From Eumeta japonica (taxonomy: Eukaryota > Arthropoda > Insecta > Lepidoptera > Psychidae), in assembly GCA_005406025.1 (NCBI GenBank), contig BGZK01000281.1, positions 456,379-520,378 of the forward strand: a DNA stretch of 64,000 bases. The letters run 5' to 3'. This document shows positions 61,020 to 64,000 of the stretch, piece by piece. The position numbers and the translations under genes were made by a program. A model generated the notes under the pieces. It was not told the DNA's origin, made no database searches, and saw only the letters and a list, made by a program, of their open reading frames with translations. Numbering within the stretch: position 1 is the first letter of the stretch; each line of letters opens with the position of its first letter.

Positions 61020-61150
61020 AAGTGAGTAGAATTGAGAAAGAATCTGAGAGGAGAGAAACGACAAGGAAAAAGCAAAAGGATTTCAATCGATCAATCAAAT
61101 ACGATCAAAATTGGGATGGATAATGTGATTAGAATCAGGTCTTGAATCGA
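61020..61150 (+). repeat. 'GAATCG-type' purine-rich repeat piece
   Basis: Units such as 'agaattgagaaagaatctgag' and 'gattagaatcaggtcttgaatcg' are of the same loose family as 29645-29950. Confidence 0.4.
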
Positions 61151-61302
61151 GGTTTTAATAGATGAAAACATTGAATCACTAGGGTCTGTCCATGCGTACG
61201 TAGCCGAAAGCAAAAACTAGTAAGTTATATTATTCTATTGTAAAAATAATGTATCTTAAATAAAATGCGAAGGTCGAATCCCAACAAATTTACATAAAAA
61301 AA

Positions 61303-61374
61303 AGCGAATTCAGACTTTTGTTATAACAAAGTAGCTGTTACTATCATTTGGTATAACCAGTGTCCAAATTCGCT
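61303..61374. repeat. 72-nt imperfect hairpin
   Basis: agcgaattcagac at 61303 pairs with gtccaaattcgct ending at 61374, and the inner gttata pairs with tataac. About 24-25-nt arms carry a few mismatches around a ~23-nt loop. It has the size of a pre-miRNA but could equally be a foldback repeat. Confidence 0.55.
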
Positions 61375-61956
61375 AAATGTATATAAGATGTTCTAATATA
61401 GCTTGAAAATATAGCTCTAAATATAGTATCAAACAAAATGTTTCCATATTCACAAAGTTAAAAATGTCTGGGATACGCGTAGGTCTTCCGTCTAGTCCTA
61501 CATTCTTCGCGTATACAGCAGAAAATTAACATAGTTGGCGGATATTGGATGACTGATAGTTTTTTAAATACCATAGATGAAAACAGAGGGTGGCAGGATG
61601 GCTGGAAATAAATAATAACTAATGTTCGCCCAATGGTCGAAAATCATCAAAACCATTATTGAAGATTGGAGGAAAACATATGAATTTGTACCTACTCTTA
61701 TATTTTCCCGGTTTTTCCGTGGCGTGCAGATTGATTATTAGTAAGGAGCGTGAATTATGACGAATAGAGAGACTTTTACACAAAAGCTTCGTCTCTACCT
61801 CGAAAGTGAGAAAAAAAGGGGCGGTTTTCAAATGTTTTTTATTGACGACATCGGCTCGATAGTAGCTGCCAAACAAAATAAAATAAGTAAATCAGTGACA
61901 AGTAGAACAGAAAAGGGTACTGAAATGTTTTGTTATACCTATTGATTTATAGATTA

Positions 61957-62150
61957 CCAGCTTTTGCCCGCGGCTCCGACCACGTAGACTTAAACTTAAA
62001 AAAGATACAAATTAAATTCTAATTTTGATACCACACTCGATTTGACCTCGGTTTCATTCTACATTTGATCCCGGTCTCGACTTTTAATTTTATTTTTTTG
62101 TTCCATGTGCAATTTCGATTTTGCTACCCATTATGATTGCGATCTTGGAC
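61957..62150 (-). mobile_element. 'GAATCG-type' repeat with a Helitron-like 3' end, inverted
   Basis: Reverse-complemented, it is a purine-rich unit series ending 'gtcggagccgcgggcaaaag' then CTGG, nearly the same end as at 29920-29947. CTGG still fits the Helitron CTRR rule. No coding sequence. Confidence 0.5.
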
Positions 62151-62599
62151 GAAGACGTATCAAATTATAGTAGTATTAAAGTAAAATTTTAACTATATTA
62201 AACGGAGATAGTGCAGCTTTTTATGAGCGAAAGTGTTTTTAAAATCTTTGCTGGCAGAAATATGAAGACGAAGATAAGTTTTTTTCGATAACTTCTCGTT
62301 CGTGCGTACAACATATAGCTAGTTTCATAGTAACCGAAATAAATGGTTAAAGCATGTAAGAAAAACATCGAAAATGCACATAGCGGTTTCGATTTTCCAT
62401 ACAAAATTTCATCCCCTATTTTACTTCCATCAGATTAAATTTTAAAAAACAATGTACGTAATTTTTAATTAACTAAAATGTTATTTTTGACAGCTGTGAT
62501 TTTAACAATTTAAATTTTCATACAACAGTATTTCACCCTTTCTACTCTTTTTATCCCTTTAACATTTAGACGCATAAAGTGAACAGTACCCATTAAACA

Positions 62600-62650
62600 G
62601 TGGCAGTCTAGTGGTTGGCATACAAGACGTGACGAGTTCGTAGTCTGTTT
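62600..62650 (+). repeat. possible tRNA-like SINE head
   Basis: 'tggcagtctagtggttggc' resembles box A, and 'gagttcgtagtc' weakly resembles box B. It is a weak match. Confidence 0.3.
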
Positions 62651-63054
62651 GGCTGGTTCGTTGAATATTTTTGAAACTGATATACAGATTAAAAATATTA
62701 CTAGTCACAGACTTTGAGCACAAAGGAAAAATATCATTATGACAGCCATACGTCCTCTTATCGACACGAAAATTTCAGTACCCGCTTTGAACAGGCGAAC
62801 TAGTACGTGCAAGTACAATAAAATAGTGGACAGAATAGGGTTTAAAAGGCATACATGCTTAAGTAGCGTTTGATCTGACGACTAACGATTTTTAATCAAC
62901 AGATAAAATTTGATGCCTTTCATTGATCAAACGTAAATTCGTCGCGAAACCGTGACTGTAATCGAGATTGATTTTAGACCCAAAAAAAAAGAATCATCTA
63001 TTTTACAGTCGTTTTAGAAATCTCAAACTAGGTTGATATCCAACGGCACGAAAA

Positions 63055-63365
63055 TCGTTAACAGCGCGTACAATGCCTGGCCGGTTTCGTGGCTTTTTCT
63101 AATCGCTCGTATTGTAGTCGCTGAATACAGTAATGAAGTGATCGATATCCGTGTCGATGAAGTTTCGAAACATTCCACTTACACGGAGTCGACGAATTAC
63201 AATTGATTACATTCGGAATATTATTGTCACACACCTGCTCGAAAACGGGGCGGAATGTGCGTCATTACCGTAAATATTCGAGTGGAAAAAAAAAATGTAT
63301 GAAAATCCGTTTATAACGCGCCGAGCGGGCGGGGATGTTACGTGAACATCGATTTCTAATCTACT
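63055..63365. other. GC-richer, non-repetitive block
   Basis: Includes 'acggagtcgacgaattac', 'cacctgctcgaaaacggggcgg' and 'cgccgagcgggcggggatg'. No frame or repeat match. It is a candidate conserved regulatory element near the window's right end. Confidence 0.35.
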
Positions 63366-63369
63366 GTTC

Positions 63370-64000
63370 TTTTTTTATTGTTCGATTGATGTCAACGGAT
63401 AATCTAATAAAATACCAATATCAAAATTATTTTTATTTCTAAGTTGGAAAAAAAAATAGGAACTACCTTTTTTTTTTTGCTTCATTGGGTTTACATCGAT
63501 AAAACGTGATAATTGCATTAAACTACGAGTTTCTTTATTGAAATTGTTGAAGAAGATTTTATGTTATCATCTACGTATCTTCTGTCAATGCATCATCTGT
63601 GGTATTAGTGATCCTGAATATTCCATGACGTGGCCGGATTCGAAAAGAACTATAGTTGGAATTAAACGAAAGCGTCTCGGGCAAACATTAATTTCTCAGT
63701 TAAATTGATTACATTGAGTTGCAATAATTGATGCTTATTTCAATTCAAATTGAAATGTTAGTCTTATGTTTTTTTTTTCATAGCAGTGATATAACTCATC
63801 TTGAGAGAGAAGAAGAATCTTATGGCTTAAGACCCTCGCCTTTAGCTCGGGCTTCGAATTACACCCTTATCGGTGATCGCAAAATTTCCGTTCCCGATAA
63901 AAAAAATAATATACAATTCGTTTCCACTCGAAATTCCAGAATTTCGTTTGAAGTCGATACGGAAAAATCGGTTCCGCTCAAACGACGACAGCGCAGGGGC
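63370..64000. other. unassigned, GC rising toward the right edge
   Basis: Mostly AT-rich. From about 63830 the sequence becomes richer in CG ('gaccctcgcctttagctcgg', 'cgacgacagcgcagggg'). A gene or island may start just beyond the window, but none can be shown. Confidence 0.3.

Overview
This window is about 64 kb of AT-rich eukaryotic DNA that looks like a gene-poor insect region, most probably from a moth or butterfly. The organism call rests on the repeats, recognised from memory of family consensus sequences: several copies of a LINE/SINE 3' tail common in Lepidoptera, tRNA-headed SINEs, Helitron ends of the lepidopteran type (5' TC..., 3' hairpin plus CTAG), and decayed mariner, BEL/Pao, Ty3/gypsy and Ty1/copia elements. 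I found no convincing host protein-coding exon. Nearly every open frame is under 120 codons and is either a shadow or part of a broken transposon. There are no bacterial-type operons, no CRISPR array and no rRNA. No functional tRNA gene was recognised; only tRNA-like SINE heads were seen.

Layout. 0-5 kb: a reverse-strand SINE (about 720-985), a GC-rich patch (1661-1890) and a mariner fragment (2268-2745). 5-10 kb: a LINE-tail repeat (5605-5915), a BEL/Pao gag remnant (7470-8095) and an inverted pair of pyrimidine-rich and purine-rich repeats (8340-9010). 10-20 kb: a tRNA-like SINE head, a 482-bp foldback MITE (10910-11391), a second imperfect foldback, a near-full-length but dead mariner (13345-14405) with a perfect 28-bp hairpin, GC-rich unidentified blocks (14770-16345) and a small MITE. 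20-34 kb: a 500-bp dispersed repeat, microsatellites, tandem repeats, a second SINE and another LINE tail. 34.4-35.9 kb: an internally deleted Helitron. 37-41 kb: a mariner remnant and a 2.6-kb reverse-strand Ty3/gypsy remnant (gag, protease, RT). 42-47 kb: an inverted copy of the 500-bp repeat, LINE tails and the 3' end of a copia pol. 46.8-49.3 kb: CpG-dense, non-repetitive-looking islands that may be regulatory. 51-64 kb: split LINE tails, a 281-bp element whose ends are themselves palindromes, an RTE-like RT fragment, a faint mariner, decayed tandem repeats and a GC-richer block at 63 kb.

The most notable feature is the Helitron at about 34417-35887. Between its 5' end and a broken Pif1-type helicase C-terminus it carries a G-quadruplex motif (five GGG tracts spaced exactly 10 bp) and roughly three 79-bp tandem repeats. 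Each repeat holds a long in-phase array of nGAAn/nTTCn pentamers, the binding pattern of heat-shock factor. Two further perfect three-unit heat-shock elements lie just downstream. This recalls the published spread of heat-shock elements by Helitrons in Caenorhabditis, but here it is in an insect-like genome. Whether it binds HSF or affects any gene cannot be read from sequence alone.
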